DNA of 64,000 bases from Candidatus Melainabacteria bacterium (GTDB lineage: Bacteria > Cyanobacteriota > Vampirovibrionia > Obscuribacterales > Obscuribacteraceae), in the NCBI GenBank assembly GCA_003242885.1, contig QKMZ01000006.1:620001-684000 (forward strand), in the 5' to 3' direction. Of the stretch, positions 33,385 to 42,201 are shown in pieces. The notes under the pieces are model-generated. The model was given only the letters and a program-made list of their open reading frames with translations. It was not told where the DNA came from and did not search any database. Within the stretch, counting starts at the first letter, position 1; the number at the start of each line of letters is the position of its first letter. The position numbers and the translations under genes were made by a program.

Positions 33385-34368
33385 TTACCCGATCGCCACC
33401 ATTCTCTCGATTGACAGTCGCGCCTTTGCCGCTACGTCTTCAGGAACGGTTACCTGGAACTGGTCGTTGACGAGCGCGGCATGCAGTTTTTCAAGAGTGA
33501 TCATCTTCATGAACTGGCAACTCATTTCGTCAGCAATCGGAATGAATTCTTTGTCCGGATTTTCTTTCTTCAGCCGGTGCAGAATACCTTCCTCGGTAGC
33601 CACTACAAATTGCTTGGCAGGCGACTGGCAGGCTCTCGTGATCATGCCTTCCGTCGATGCGACCTTGAGTTGGTCGCCTTTCTCCTGTCTCGATACTCGA
33701 TCCAGGTATGGAGTCAGGCAGCCGCATTCGGGGTGAACGAGGAGTTCCGCTTGCGGATAAGCTTTCATTTTTTCGTCAATGGAGCGAGTCGGAATCGCGG
33801 CGTGCACATGGCATTCGCCCATCCAAATGTGCATGTTCTCGCGACCAGTCATGCGTTTTACCCATGAGCCGAGAAAAACATCCGGTAAAAATAGAATCTC
33901 TTTGTCCTTGTCGATCGAATTGACGACTTGCAGAGCATTGCCGGAAGTGCAGCAATAATCTGACTCTGCTTTTATAGCGGCGGTGGTGTTGACGTAAGAG
34001 ACGACGATTGCGCCTGGGTGCTCTGCCTTCCATTTGAGCAATCCATCCAGCGTCACTGATGCCGCCAGCGAGCAACCTGCTTCCAAATCCGGAATCAGGA
34101 CGCGCTTGTTTGGGCAGAGAATGGCAGCTGTTTCTGCCATAAAATGTACGCCGCAGAACACAATCACGTCGCTTTTCGTTGCCGCTGCTTGTCTCGATAG
34201 ACCAAGCGAATCACCGACGAAGTCGGCGATGTCTTGAATGATCGGGATCTGATAGTTGTGGGCAAGAATCACCGCGTTGCGCTTCTTTCTGAGCTCGTTG
34301 ATGTCTTGAATCAGCTCTTGATTGCGTTTGGAGCTTGTGAGTTCTACATTGTTCATTGTCGTTGTCAT
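33385..34368 (-). CDS. nadA: Quinolinate synthase A
   Basis: [4Fe-4S] enzyme that condenses iminoaspartate with dihydroxyacetone phosphate to quinolinate. The 327-residue protein has the triplicated fold and the three cluster cysteines in their usual places: LEAGCSLA, HPECG and EMSCQFMKMITLEKL. The N-terminal NAVILAHNYQIPIIQDIADFVGDS contains the substrate His/Tyr region (landmarks AHNYQ and VGDS). CGVHFMAETAAIL and SYVNTTAAIKAESD are also conserved. Its start overlaps the nadC stop by 4 nt. Cluster chemistry implies a need for Fe-S assembly encoded elsewhere. Confidence 0.97.
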   Translation of the reverse strand: MTTTMNNVELTSSKRNQELIQDINELRKKRNAVILAHNYQIPIIQDIADFVGDSLGLSRQAAATKSDVIVFCGVHFMAETAAILCPNKRVLIPDLEAGCSLAASVTLDGLLKWKAEHPGAIVVSYVNTTAAIKAESDYCCTSGNALQVVNSIDKDKEILFLPDVFLGSWVKRMTGRENMHIWMGECHVHAAIPTRSIDEKMKAYPQAELLVHPECGCLTPYLDRVSRQEKGDQLKVASTEGMITRACQSPAKQFVVATEEGILHRLKKENPDKEFIPIADEMSCQFMKMITLEKLHAALVNDQFQVTVPEDVAAKARLSIERMVAIG

Positions 34369-35321
34369 ATGCCTATCTCAACCTCGAGGCTGATGTCTAT
34401 TGATTTGACCGAGTGGGTCAAGCTGCCGACAGATATGAAGTCGACGCCTGCAATTAAGTAGCGGTCCAAAGTATCCAAGGTGATACCTCCGGAAACTTCG
34501 ATTTGCGCACGCTTTTGGATTAGTTCTACACAGCGGACGATTTCAGCAGGGGGCATATTGTCGAGCATGATGATGTCGCAAGAGCTATCGAGGGCTTCTT
34601 GGACTTCCGAAAAAGTCGTCGTTTCTACTTCGATTCGCTTTCCTTTGTATAAGGAGCGTGCTGCTGCAACGGCTTGAGAGATGCCGCCGGCGCAAGCTAT
34701 GTGGTTGTCCTTAATCAAAATCTGGTCGTAGAGTCCGATGCGATGGTTTGTGCCTCCGCCTAGCCTTACGGCCAATTTGTCGAAAACGCGCAGTCCGGGC
34801 ACGGTTTTGCGAGTATCGAGAATTTGAATACCAAAGGGTTTTGCCTTTTCGCTGTAGCGGCGAGTAGTGGTCGCTATGCCGCACACTCGTTGCATGAGAT
34901 TGAGGGCCGTGCGCTCGGCGGTCAGTATTGAGCGAGCATTGCCGCTTATTGTCGCGACCGTGACTGGAGAGCCTTCAATAAAAGTGCCTTCGCTGACCAG
35001 GGCGGTGAATTGGAGTGTAGGATCGACTGTTTTGAACACCAGTTCTGCGACCGCCAGCCCGCAAATCACTGCATTGTCGTCTTTGACGATGAGAGTCGCG
35101 GTCGCGGTCTTGTCGGCAGGTATTGTAGAAGTCGAGGTGACATCGCCTTCTTGTCCGAGATCTTCGAGCAGAGCGAAGTCGATTGCTCTTTGGGCTAATT
35201 CTGGCGAGTAAAAGCCGGCGTCAGTTGCTGGCTTGGAAGGGGTGGTTTGGGCATCCTTCGGATTGGAATGGAGCTCAGTCTGTAGCTTGTCTTGAACAGT
35301 GGTGGTGGCGGAAACAGTCAT
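34365..35321 (-). CDS. nadC: Nicotinate-nucleotide pyrophosphorylase (quinolinate phosphoribosyltransferase)
   Basis: Converts quinolinate and PRPP to nicotinate mononucleotide, CO2 and PPi, completing the pathway. The 318-residue protein has an N-terminal extension of about 38 residues (Thr/Gln/Lys-rich) before the usual family start at ELAQRAIDFALLEDLGQEGDVTS. Signatures are the open-face region RSILTAERTALNLMQRVCGIAT, DTRKTVPGLRVFDKLAVRLGGG-type block (landmarks DTRKTVPGLR and GGGTNHR), LIKDNHI and the C-terminal EVSGGITLD and VDFISVGSLTHS. It is the first gene of the operon. An inverted repeat ACGATT/AATCGT lies 34-49 nt upstream of the start. Confidence 0.97.
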   Translation of the reverse strand: MTVSATTTVQDKLQTELHSNPKDAQTTPSKPATDAGFYSPELAQRAIDFALLEDLGQEGDVTSTSTIPADKTATATLIVKDDNAVICGLAVAELVFKTVDPTLQFTALVSEGTFIEGSPVTVATISGNARSILTAERTALNLMQRVCGIATTTRRYSEKAKPFGIQILDTRKTVPGLRVFDKLAVRLGGGTNHRIGLYDQILIKDNHIACAGGISQAVAAARSLYKGKRIEVETTTFSEVQEALDSSCDIIMLDNMPPAEIVRCVELIQKRAQIEVSGGITLDTLDRYLIAGVDFISVGSLTHSVKSIDISLEVEIGI

Positions 35322-35725
35322 CTTTTGGCTCTTTTGGGGATTTGTGACTTGGTTACGATTTCTTAATCGTTCAAGTAAATGTTAATTCTACGTTGTACCA
35401 TTTATCTCTTGATTTGTCTATATGTATTCCATGCCTTGTGGATATTCTGAAATAATTGCCAAGTTTCAATGGTTTCGGGCTTTTGGTTCTTCTGACGTGG
35501 TCGTGTATCAAATGTTCCACTCACAATAATTTGAATAACTAGTAAACGTTGACGTGACGCTTGCTGCGTTTTAATTGGGAGAATCGCCATCCTTAAACCC
35601 ACAAAACACGCAGTTTTTAGGTGATTAGAAAGTAATATTGGCAGTAATATATGAGTGGGCTGGCAACGCGGGACTGTGCCAGCAGCGTTTCTAAATCTTT
35701 CTGCGACTCAATGTGGGGACGTTGC
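35322..35725. other. 404-nt gene-free region upstream of nadC and of the coiled-coil gene
   Basis: This stretch lies between the divergent nadC operon and the gene starting at 35726. It contains the inverted repeat at 35355-35370. I see no convincing gene: the only small open frame on the minus strand (35402-35602) has no coding character. Otherwise the sequence is A+T-rich and unstructured to the eye. Confidence 0.6.
35355..35370. promoter_or_regulatory. Inverted repeat in the nad operon promoter, candidate operator
   Basis: ACGATT (35355-35360), TCTT, AATCGT (35365-35370): exact 6-bp arms in the region where the nadC promoter must lie. The window also encodes an NrtR-type protein (41444-42121), a known class of NAD-pathway repressor, so it is a candidate ligand for this site. 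The arms do not match an NrtR consensus I could quote. Confidence 0.4.
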
Positions 35726-36007
35726 GTGAGTAAGGCGCTTAATTTCTATTTTTTTGCCGCTGCCACAGCAGTGGCTTCTGCTCTGCTTCTAGGCAGTTAT
35801 GCCCTGGCGGAGTCAGACGTTTATTTCAACTTGAAGCGCACCAGAGACGCACTTTTGGCTCAGCGCCAGGAATTGCTTAACGCACAACAGGCTGTTCAAC
35901 AGCAGATGGGCGAGCTGCAAAAACGCAATGACCGTATCGATGCTTATCTTCGTGATAATGACAATTCCCTCCGTGACGTGGAAGGGGCCCTTCGTACAAC
36001 CAAGTAG
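35726..36007 (+). CDS. Small exported coiled-coil protein
   Basis: The frame is open from ATG 35651 (118 aa); ATG 35711 and GTG 35726 are later starts. GTG 35726 has GGGG seven to ten bases upstream and starts directly before a signal peptide (hydrophobic to ALAES), so it is preferred (93 aa). After the signal sequence comes a Gln/Leu/Arg-rich heptad region of about 55 residues (LLAQRQELLNAQQAVQQQM and onward), a predicted coiled coil, and then the C-terminus. No family is recognised. The next gene starts 9 nt after the stop and also encodes an exported protein, so they form one unit. Confidence 0.65.
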   Translation: MSKALNFYFFAAATAVASALLLGSYALAESDVYFNLKRTRDALLAQRQELLNAQQAVQQQMGELQKRNDRIDAYLRDNDNSLRDVEGALRTTK

Positions 36008-36016
36008 GTGAGCGCC

Positions 36017-36556
36017 ATGCGCACGCAAAAAACAACACTTCTATCTTTTATCTCTGCCGGTTTGGCGCTTGCAAGTCTCGTATTGCCGATTTCACCGGCA
36101 TACGCTGATGATGCCGAGAATCCAAAGGTCAGCTGCGTCGAGCCGCATGCAGGCTGTTCAGAGTCTGCGAAAATTATCGAAGACTTGAAGGAAATCGTGC
36201 ATGCGCTCAATACCGGCGACGTCGACAAAGCTGCCGAGTACTATGATGATCAATGCACGAGCATTGATAAGAAGACTCACAAGCTAATCAGCGGAAAGCA
36301 AGCGATCATCGCGGATCTCAAGAAAAGATTGGAAGATCACAATGCCAATTCTCAAGAGCCGCTCAAATCGATCACTATCGACCACCCATATGCATTTGTT
36401 CACGGGGATACCGCGACCGTCAATTTCGTGGCTTACAAAGAGTTCGGCGGGGAACATCCATATAAGATGGAATCTCATTGCACTGATATATTTGTTAAGC
36501 GCGGCGAAAAGTGGAAAAAGTTGCACTATGTGAGCAACTGGAAACGGGTAAAGTAG
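36017..36556 (+). CDS. Exported SnoaL/NTF2-like (DUF4440-type) protein
   Basis: 179 residues from ATG 36017 (GTG 36008 is also open; GGTGAG before the ATG favours 36017). A clear signal peptide ends near AYA (about 32). The mature part contains a disulphide-capable CVEPHAGC pair and an NTF2-like domain (about 55-175): IVHALNTGDVDKAAEYYDDQC, then ISGKQAIIADLKKRL, VHGDTATVNFVAYKEF and a final strand KKLHYVSNWKR. This cone-shaped fold serves many small-molecule and scaffolding roles. No catalytic residues can be named. It follows the coiled-coil protein with only 9 nt between, so shared expression is expected. Confidence 0.75.
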   Translation: MRTQKTTLLSFISAGLALASLVLPISPAYADDAENPKVSCVEPHAGCSESAKIIEDLKEIVHALNTGDVDKAAEYYDDQCTSIDKKTHKLISGKQAIIADLKKRLEDHNANSQEPLKSITIDHPYAFVHGDTATVNFVAYKEFGGEHPYKMESHCTDIFVKRGEKWKKLHYVSNWKRVK

Positions 36557-36602
36557 TGGGGCCGAGTATTTCAGATTTTAAGAGTTTGGGCTTTGCAGTC
36601 AG

Positions 36603-37319
36603 ATGATGGTTACTGAGTGGGAAAAATATAAAGACTCTGCAGAGCAACTTGTGCAGATGGGCCGTTATTCGGAAGCAGAAAGCTTTTGGATGCAGGCTGT
36701 AAAGGCTGCAGACAACTTTGTCGAGAATGATCCACGCACCACTTATACGTTAGACAGGCTGGGTGATTGCTTCATCAAGCAACAGCGCTACGCTGAAGCC
36801 GAGCAGGTCTTCACCATGGCGCTCGAAATCAGAAAAGCTGTTCTTGGTCCCACGCACTTAGATGTCGGCAAAAGCTTGAGTCAAATTGTCGACCTGATGC
36901 AAATCGAGCAGAAGTTCTCTGAAGCTGAGCCTCTTCAACTGGAAATTCTCTCTATCTATGAAACCAATTTTGGTGCAGAACACCCGGGTGTTGCGACTAT
37001 TGTTCTCAATTTGGCTCAGTTCTATCATGGTTTGAAACGTTACAACGAAGCCGAACTGTTCTACAAGCGCGCGCTGGCAATCAAGCAAAAGCTCTATGGA
37101 TACCGTAGTCCGGAAGTAAAAGGCTTGACTGAAAGGTATGCTGCCATGCTCAACGAATGCGATCGTGCACAGGAAGCAGAATCGTTGGTTGAGGAAGTTT
37201 CCGGCACCGCCTCTGGTGTCTGGCGCGCGATTAATGCTAAGCGCGAAGAAGAGGTTAAGAGTCGCGGCGATAAAATGAAGCGCAGCGGATTCTTCGACCG
37301 ATTCAAAAAAGACCGCTAA
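36603..37319 (+). CDS. TPR repeat protein (kinesin-light-chain type)
   Basis: A 238-residue soluble protein with about four 42-residue tetratricopeptide repeats (about 8-175), e.g. RYAEAEQVFTMALEIRKAVLG and RYNEAELFYKRALAIKQKLYG. The C-terminal third is charged (KREEEVKSRGDKMKRSGF) and probably helical. It resembles the protein at 22728-23672 but is shorter. A second ATG follows two bases... in frame one codon later (MMV), so the exact start is uncertain by one residue. The role is likely protein-protein binding. It precedes the sensor kinase gene by 149 nt. Confidence 0.8.
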   Translation: MMVTEWEKYKDSAEQLVQMGRYSEAESFWMQAVKAADNFVENDPRTTYTLDRLGDCFIKQQRYAEAEQVFTMALEIRKAVLGPTHLDVGKSLSQIVDLMQIEQKFSEAEPLQLEILSIYETNFGAEHPGVATIVLNLAQFYHGLKRYNEAELFYKRALAIKQKLYGYRSPEVKGLTERYAAMLNECDRAQEAESLVEEVSGTASGVWRAINAKREEEVKSRGDKMKRSGFFDRFKKDR

Positions 37320-37350
37320 ATTTCAAAGATTCAACTGCCAATAATTTTTG

Positions 37351-37381
37351 CCTGCTGCCCATTGCGATCGCGCAGGTGGGC
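37351..37381 (+). promoter_or_regulatory. Possible H-type pseudoknot in the leader of the sensor kinase gene
   Basis: CCTGC (37351-37355) can pair with GCAGG (37372-37376), while GCCCA (37357-37361) can pair with TGGGC (37377-37381). The order of the four segments is that of an H-type pseudoknot. Each stem has only five pairs, so chance occurrence is quite possible. Further on, CAGGCGCCTG (37425-37434) is an exact palindrome. Confidence 0.2.
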
Positions 37382-37468
37382 TATTTGGGCATAAATATAG
37401 GGTACGAACGGTTTAATCGAAGGGCAGGCGCCTGATTTCGCTGGTTTCAGGAGATTTCTGGAATAACG

Positions 37469-40120
37469 ATGCCAGAAGCAGAATCAATTCACAAGGCATA
37501 CGACAAGGTTCTTGAGCGCACCGGACGTCTTTTCGATCAGCAGCGCAAGAAGAATTTCGTGATGCAAGATCGGTGGTTTGCTGGTCTGCTTCTTTGTGAA
37601 TGGATTGCTGGTATGTTGCTGTCGCTGACCGTATCGAGCCAGCTCTGGGCACAGGTCGATAAAACTGTAGTTTCGCAATTTCCTGTCGCGACCCTGCTTG
37701 GATCGTCCATTATCGCTTTTCCGATTTTCATGGCGATAAAATTTCCCGGACATTCATTTACCCGTCATTCTATAGCCATTGCTCAGATGCTGATGTCTGG
37801 TCTTCTTATTCAATTGACGGCCGGTCGCATGGAGACACACTTTCACATCTTCGGGTCTCTGGCCATTCTGGCTTTCTATCGAGACTGGAGAATACTGATA
37901 ACTGCCTCTGCAGTAGCACTATTGGATCAACATTTTCGGGGAATTTACTGGCCTCACTCTGTGTATGGTGTTGAATATGCAAGCCCGTGGCGAGTGCTTG
38001 AGCATGGCGGCTGGATTGCCTTTGAAGATCTTTTTCTTGTGCGGTCGATAATCACCAGTACAAAAGAGCTCTGGGACAACTGCCAGAGGCAGTCTGAACT
38101 GGAAGCGACAAACGTCATTGTTGAAGCTCGAGTTGAAGAACGAACCCGCGAATTGAAAGTGACAGAAGAACGATTTCGTCTTTTGAGTTCTGCCTCACCA
38201 ATCGGGATTGTGCTCACAGATGCATCGGGTGATTGCCTCTATGTCAATCGCAGGTGGGAAGACCTGTCCGGCATCTTGCATGATGCATGCCTGGATAAAG
38301 GATGGCTGGACTGTATCCATCCTGACGACAAGGACAACATGCTTGAAAAATGGATGGATTCGATTGGAGAGTCGAACGAGCACGTCACAGAGTTTCGTGT
38401 AGAACGTGAGGATAAGCCGATTTCCTGGCTACACTCACGGGTTACTTCCATCGGTGACTCAGAAGGAATTTCGCGCGGATACATCTGGACCTTTGAAGAC
38501 ATCACCGAAAGAAAGAATGCAGAAGCAAATCTTCTCATGCAATATGCAATTACTGACGCTCTTGCTGAATCTTCGGATTTGTCCGATGCCTCTCCCAAGC
38601 TTTTGAAAGCTATCTGTACCAATCGTCAGTGGTCGCTCGCTATACTGTGGATGCTCGACGCGCAAGATGACGTGCTTCGCTACGAAGGAAGTTGGTGCGC
38701 TGATGAGCCGGCGTTGAAACAGCTTGTTGAAAATTCCAGGCGAATGACTTTTGGCCGTGGTGAAGGTGCATTGGGAATTCCTCTCGTCAGTGGACAGCCG
38801 TTTATTGCACAATCGGTTGCTGAATCGAATTTGCAAGGGCGAATGGACGTACTGCCCGAACGATTTGGATATATGTCCTTTCCTGTAACTGAAGACGAGC
38901 AAGTCTTCGGTGTTCTCGAATTTATGAGCGATGAACCGATTAAACCAGACGGAGAATTTTTCCTGATGTTGAATTCGGTGGCGACGCAAATCAATCAATT
39001 CGCCGAACAAATGTCAGCCGAGATGCGCTTGAAAGATTCGGATGCTCGTATTCGTGCAATGTTGGAAAGTGCGATTGATGGCATTGTCACTTTTGATTTG
39101 GGTGGTATCGTGGAATTGGTAAACCCTGCTTTTGAAAGAATTTTAGGCTTCGATGCTGACGATGTGCTGGGTAGACCGATAGCAGAGATCGTGCCTGGTG
39201 AAACAACTGTGGATCGCATCGCGGACAGGAAAATCAGCACCATCCAGAATGTGCTGGATGACTTGAAAGCGCATAACTACAGTGACAGAGAATTGATAGT
39301 CCGCAGATCTGACGGAACTTTGATTCCGGTCGAATTTCGTGTCAGTGAAGTCGTCCTTGGTACGAGAAATTTTTATTCAGGCATCATACGTGATATCACG
39401 GAGAGAAAAGAAGTAGAACTTAGAGTTAGCGAATTCTACTCCACTGTTTCGCACGAACTGCGTACGCCATTAACATCAATTCGTGGTGCTCTCGGTTTGA
39501 TGGAAGGCGGCGTTGTAGGAGAGATTCCAGAGGAAGCGCTAGAACTAGTCACCATCGCCAGGGTTAGCTGCGATCGATTGATACGCCTAATCAATGACAT
39601 TCTTGATTTGCGCAAAATCGAAGCTGGCAAGTTGGAGTTGAAGTTGGAGTCGCTCGATTCCGAATCAATGGTGAAGGCCACGGCCGATTCGCTGAGGATG
39701 ATGTGTGAAGAATACGGGGTTTCAATCGCCGTACACGTGAATGACAAACGACCGGTGAAGGGCGACCACGATCGGGTCGTACAGATTCTCACCAATCTAG
39801 TTTCTAACGCAGTTAAATTCTCCGGACCTGCAGGCAAGTTAGACGTCAGAGTCGTTGGTGGCACCAATGGTGCAGTGCGATTCGAGGTCGAGGATAATGG
39901 TCCTGGCATTCCTGAGAGTCAAATGCATAGATTGTTCGGGAAATTCCAGCAATTGGACTCTTCGGATACTCGAGCTCAAGGCGGAACCGGACTTGGCCTG
40001 GCAATCTCCAAGGCGCTGGTAGAAAAGCACAATGGACGAATCGGTGTCAAAAGTATAGAGAAAAAAGGATCTACTTTCTGGTTTGAAATTCCAGCCGATC
40101 CGGCAGCCGAATCAAACTAA
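37469..40120 (+). CDS. Membrane sensor histidine kinase with PAS-GAF-PAS input
   Basis: An 883-residue kinase. The N-terminal 200 residues hold about five to six hydrophobic segments with the block METHFHIFGSLAILAFYRDW, a conserved-looking His-rich membrane module seen before PAS/GAF domains in other kinases. A short coiled coil (about 205-230) leads into PAS1 with its PAC end (WTFEDITERKNAE), a GAF domain (about 360-515), PAS2 (about 525-650, ending IIRDITERKE), HisKA with [13 protein letters not shown] (about 660) and a HATPase with NLVSNAVKF, DNGPGIP and GTGLGLAIS. No receiver domain and no adjacent response regulator; the partner is unknown. ATG start; the Shine-Dalgarno is weakly placed. 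Confidence 0.93.
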   Translation: MPEAESIHKAYDKVLERTGRLFDQQRKKNFVMQDRWFAGLLLCEWIAGMLLSLTVSSQLWAQVDKTVVSQFPVATLLGSSIIAFPIFMAIKFPGHSFTRHSIAIAQMLMSGLLIQLTAGRMETHFHIFGSLAILAFYRDWRILITASAVALLDQHFRGIYWPHSVYGVEYASPWRVLEHGGWIAFEDLFLVRSIITSTKELWDNCQRQSELEATNVIVEARVEERTRELKVTEERFRLLSSASPIGIVLTDASGDCLYVNRRWEDLSGILHDACLDKGWLDCIHPDDKDNMLEKWMDSIGESNEHVTEFRVEREDKPISWLHSRVTSIGDSEGISRGYIWTFEDITERKNAEANLLMQYAITDALAESSDLSDASPKLLKAICTNRQWSLAILWMLDAQDDVLRYEGSWCADEPALKQLVENSRRMTFGRGEGALGIPLVSGQPFIAQSVAESNLQGRMDVLPERFGYMSFPVTEDEQVFGVLEFMSDEPIKPDGEFFLMLNSVATQINQFAEQMSAEMRLKDSDARIRAMLESAIDGIVTFDLGGIVELVNPAFERILGFDADDVLGRPIAEIVPGETTVDRIADRKISTIQNVLDDLKAHNYSDRELIVRRSDGTLIPVEFRVSEVVLGTRNFYSGIIRDITERKEVELRVSEFYSTVSHELRTPLTSIRGALGLMEGGVVGEIPEEALELVTIARVSCDRLIRLINDILDLRKIEAGKLELKLESLDSESMVKATADSLRMMCEEYGVSIAVHVNDKRPVKGDHDRVVQILTNLVSNAVKFSGPAGKLDVRVVGGTNGAVRFEVEDNGPGIPESQMHRLFGKFQQLDSSDTRAQGGTGLGLAISKALVEKHNGRIGVKSIEKKGSTFWFEIPADPAAESN

Positions 40121-40122
40121 TG

Positions 40123-40139
40123 CCGGTGTTAAAAACCGG
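40123..40139. terminator. Bidirectional terminator-like hairpin
   Basis: CCGGT (40123-40127) and ACCGG (40135-40139) flank GTTAAAA, in the eight-base gap between the convergent sensor kinase and TPR genes and overlapping the TPR stop codon. The stem is short. Confidence 0.4.
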
Positions 40140-41430
40140 TATCGCCTTTATTGGGTGTCGCTCCTGGTGGCAGAACAAATTGGTCGTCCTTTTTGCCTGC
40201 TGATTGATCAGCTTGCGCGGGTGCGTTTGCGTTTTTGATCATGGCAAAAACAGGTGCGAGCTGGCGACCAGGACAAGAGCGTTCGAAGCCTTCTATCGCT
40301 GCTTTTGCATCATCGATTTTACCTTCGCGAAAACGACTCAGCGCCAGGTAAAGCTTGGCCAAGTGCCAATCGGGTGCGCGACCAATGACTTTTGCGAAAT
40401 CTTGCGATGCATTGGCGTAGTCGGCACTTGCCAGGCCGATCATTCCGGATTGAAGCAGCAAGTATGGATCGTTGGGTGTTGACGACAGAAGGTTTTTCAC
40501 TTCAGACATTGCTTGATCGGCTTTTCCTTTTCTTGCCAGGGAAGCGCGCCGTGACTCTCGCTTCGGCAAATCCACAAATCTCGCTTCGATCAAACTTTCA
40601 TTGTCGAAATAATCCCGCACAAAAGGATCGAAGTGAAAATCATGTTGCGGTAAATAGCCGATTGCCACCATGTCGAAATTTGGTTTTCCCTTCTTTCCAG
40701 TGCTCGTGATCCGACTGGCACTGGATAACTGCTTGGCTGCTTTCTGAGCATTGCCTTCAAGAAAGTCCATCTCTGCCAGTATGAGAGCAACCTGCTTTGC
40801 AGAAGCTGCTTGCCCGGCGGCAGATCGCGCAATCGGAAAATTGCCGTTGAGATAGTGAAGCAACGTCAATCCTCTGTAAGCGGCTTGAGCATAACTCGAT
40901 CTTTTTGCACATTCACGAAGACTGTTTTCTGCTTCTTCGATTTTTCCATCACGTAACTGTGCGTAACCAATATCAGTATAGATTTGGACGACATCCGGAT
41001 TCGATTGAAGCAGCTTGCCCCAAACTCCCACCGCTTGCTCGTAGCGGCGAGAAAGAAAATGGCTGAATCCGACCGTCAAATAGGTTTCTTTCGCCTTATT
41101 GTCCAGCGTGTATGCCTGTTTTAACGCATCGAGAGCTTCTTGATAGCGCCCTTTCATGTTGAGCGACATGCCTAGAAGCATGAAAGGCAATGGATCGGTC
41201 GGGTCTGCGCGAGTGGCATCCGTGAGGAGGGGGATTGCTAAGTCTACTTTGCTCAAAACCAACTGATTCAATGCAGCAGAAGCCAATCTTTGGGATTTTT
41301 CTCTCGCTTGGGTATTCCAGTGTTGTGTTTGAGCGAACGAAAACGGAGCGCAGGAAAGAGCAAGTAGAAGTGATGCTGCCAGGCAGGTTTTTACTCTTGT
41401 GGATTTGAAAACTTCGTTGAGCGACGTCAT
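40129..41430 (-). CDS. Exported TPR repeat protein
   Basis: A 433-residue protein with a signal peptide (hydrophobic about 14-30, ending SFA) and at least six to eight tetratricopeptide-type repeats (about 45-390), e.g. GRYQEALDALKQAYTLDNK, RRYEQAVGVWGKLLQSNPD and DGKIEEAENSLRECAKRS. The C-terminus is Ala/Gln/Lys-rich and ends in GDTGF. It probably works on the outer side of the cytoplasmic membrane as an assembly or binding platform. GAGGCAC precedes the ATG. The gene lies 13 nt downstream of the NrtR-type gene in the same direction, so the two may be co-transcribed. Confidence 0.83.
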   Translation of the reverse strand: MTSLNEVFKSTRVKTCLAASLLLALSCAPFSFAQTQHWNTQAREKSQRLASAALNQLVLSKVDLAIPLLTDATRADPTDPLPFMLLGMSLNMKGRYQEALDALKQAYTLDNKAKETYLTVGFSHFLSRRYEQAVGVWGKLLQSNPDVVQIYTDIGYAQLRDGKIEEAENSLRECAKRSSYAQAAYRGLTLLHYLNGNFPIARSAAGQAASAKQVALILAEMDFLEGNAQKAAKQLSSASRITSTGKKGKPNFDMVAIGYLPQHDFHFDPFVRDYFDNESLIEARFVDLPKRESRRASLARKGKADQAMSEVKNLLSSTPNDPYLLLQSGMIGLASADYANASQDFAKVIGRAPDWHLAKLYLALSRFREGKIDDAKAAIEGFERSCPGRQLAPVFAMIKNANAPAQADQSAGKKDDQFVLPPGATPNKGDTGF

Positions 41431-41443
41431 TTAAGTGCCTCTG

Positions 41444-42121
41444 TCAAAACATGAAGACTGGCTTGTCTGGCAGCTTTTCAAACTCTTCGAGTGAGAATGT
41501 GTACAGTCTGGCCGGACGATAAGAGCCTTCCTGCGAAGTCTCATTTAGTTCTTGAAGAACACCTGTGTTGAGAAATTTCTTGCGGAAATTTCTGTTGTCT
41601 ACAGCCTTTCCTAGTACTGCTTCGTATACAGACTGTAAGTCCCTCAAGGTAAATTTTTCCGGGAGCAGCATAAAAGCCGCAGGTGAATACTCGAGTTTGT
41701 ACTTCACTCTCTGACGTGCATAGGAAATTATGGTGGCATGATCGAATGCTAGCTCCGGCAACTCGTTGACTTTCCACCAGGCTACTCCTCGAGCTTTCGA
41801 GCCGGCTTTCAACTCCAGACCTTCCTGTCGCAATAGCGCTAAGTATGATGCCGTCACTGTTCTGCCGCGAGGATCACGTCCTTTGTCGCCGAATGTGTAG
41901 AGCTGTTCCAAGTAAACGTCTCCAACATTCGTTTCTTCCAGCAGCTCGCGTGCCGCCGCTTGATCCAGCGTTTGATCGTTTTCATCAAGCGATCCACCCG
42001 GCAAGGCCCAGAGCGACTTGAAGGGTTCGAATTTCCTCTTGACGAGAAGCACTTCCAGGGCGCCTTGCTCAACCGCAAAGGCTACCGTGTCGACTGTAAC
42101 TTTGATTGTTTCTGTAGCCAT
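41444..42121 (-). CDS. nrtR: NrtR-type transcriptional regulator (Nudix domain plus winged helix)
   Basis: 225 residues from ATG 42121; the frame is open to TTG 42166, with no good ribosome-binding site for either. The N-terminal Nudix domain (about 1-140) begins TVDTVAFAVEQGALEVLLVKR and contains the Nudix box GGSLDENDQTLDQAAARELL followed by EETN, in which the final Gly is replaced by Asn. The C-terminal winged helix (about 150-225) has the NrtR pattern FTLRDLQSVYEAVLGKAV, DNRNFRKKFL and RPARLYTF. NrtR proteins sense ADP-ribose and related nucleotides and repress NAD genes; some keep hydrolase activity. The de novo NAD operon lies 6 kb away with an inverted repeat in its promoter, which makes it a natural candidate target. 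Confidence 0.85.
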   Translation of the reverse strand: MATETIKVTVDTVAFAVEQGALEVLLVKRKFEPFKSLWALPGGSLDENDQTLDQAAARELLEETNVGDVYLEQLYTFGDKGRDPRGRTVTASYLALLRQEGLELKAGSKARGVAWWKVNELPELAFDHATIISYARQRVKYKLEYSPAAFMLLPEKFTLRDLQSVYEAVLGKAVDNRNFRKKFLNTGVLQELNETSQEGSYRPARLYTFSLEEFEKLPDKPVFMF

Positions 42122-42201
42122 CCGGCAGGAATTATGCTCTTTAAGGTTACCTGAAAACCTACTCAATCATACACGCAAAGAGGCTTGGCGCGTTTGTTTA
42201 A

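Noticed and set aside
35402-35602. Open frame of 66 codons upstream of nadC
   Set aside because: Composition is not protein-like, no ribosome-binding site, and it occupies the presumed nad promoter region.
37364-37371. GCGATCGC octamer (cyanobacterial HIP1)
   Set aside because: I noticed only a single copy in an intergenic region; HIP1 is meaningful only when highly repeated.
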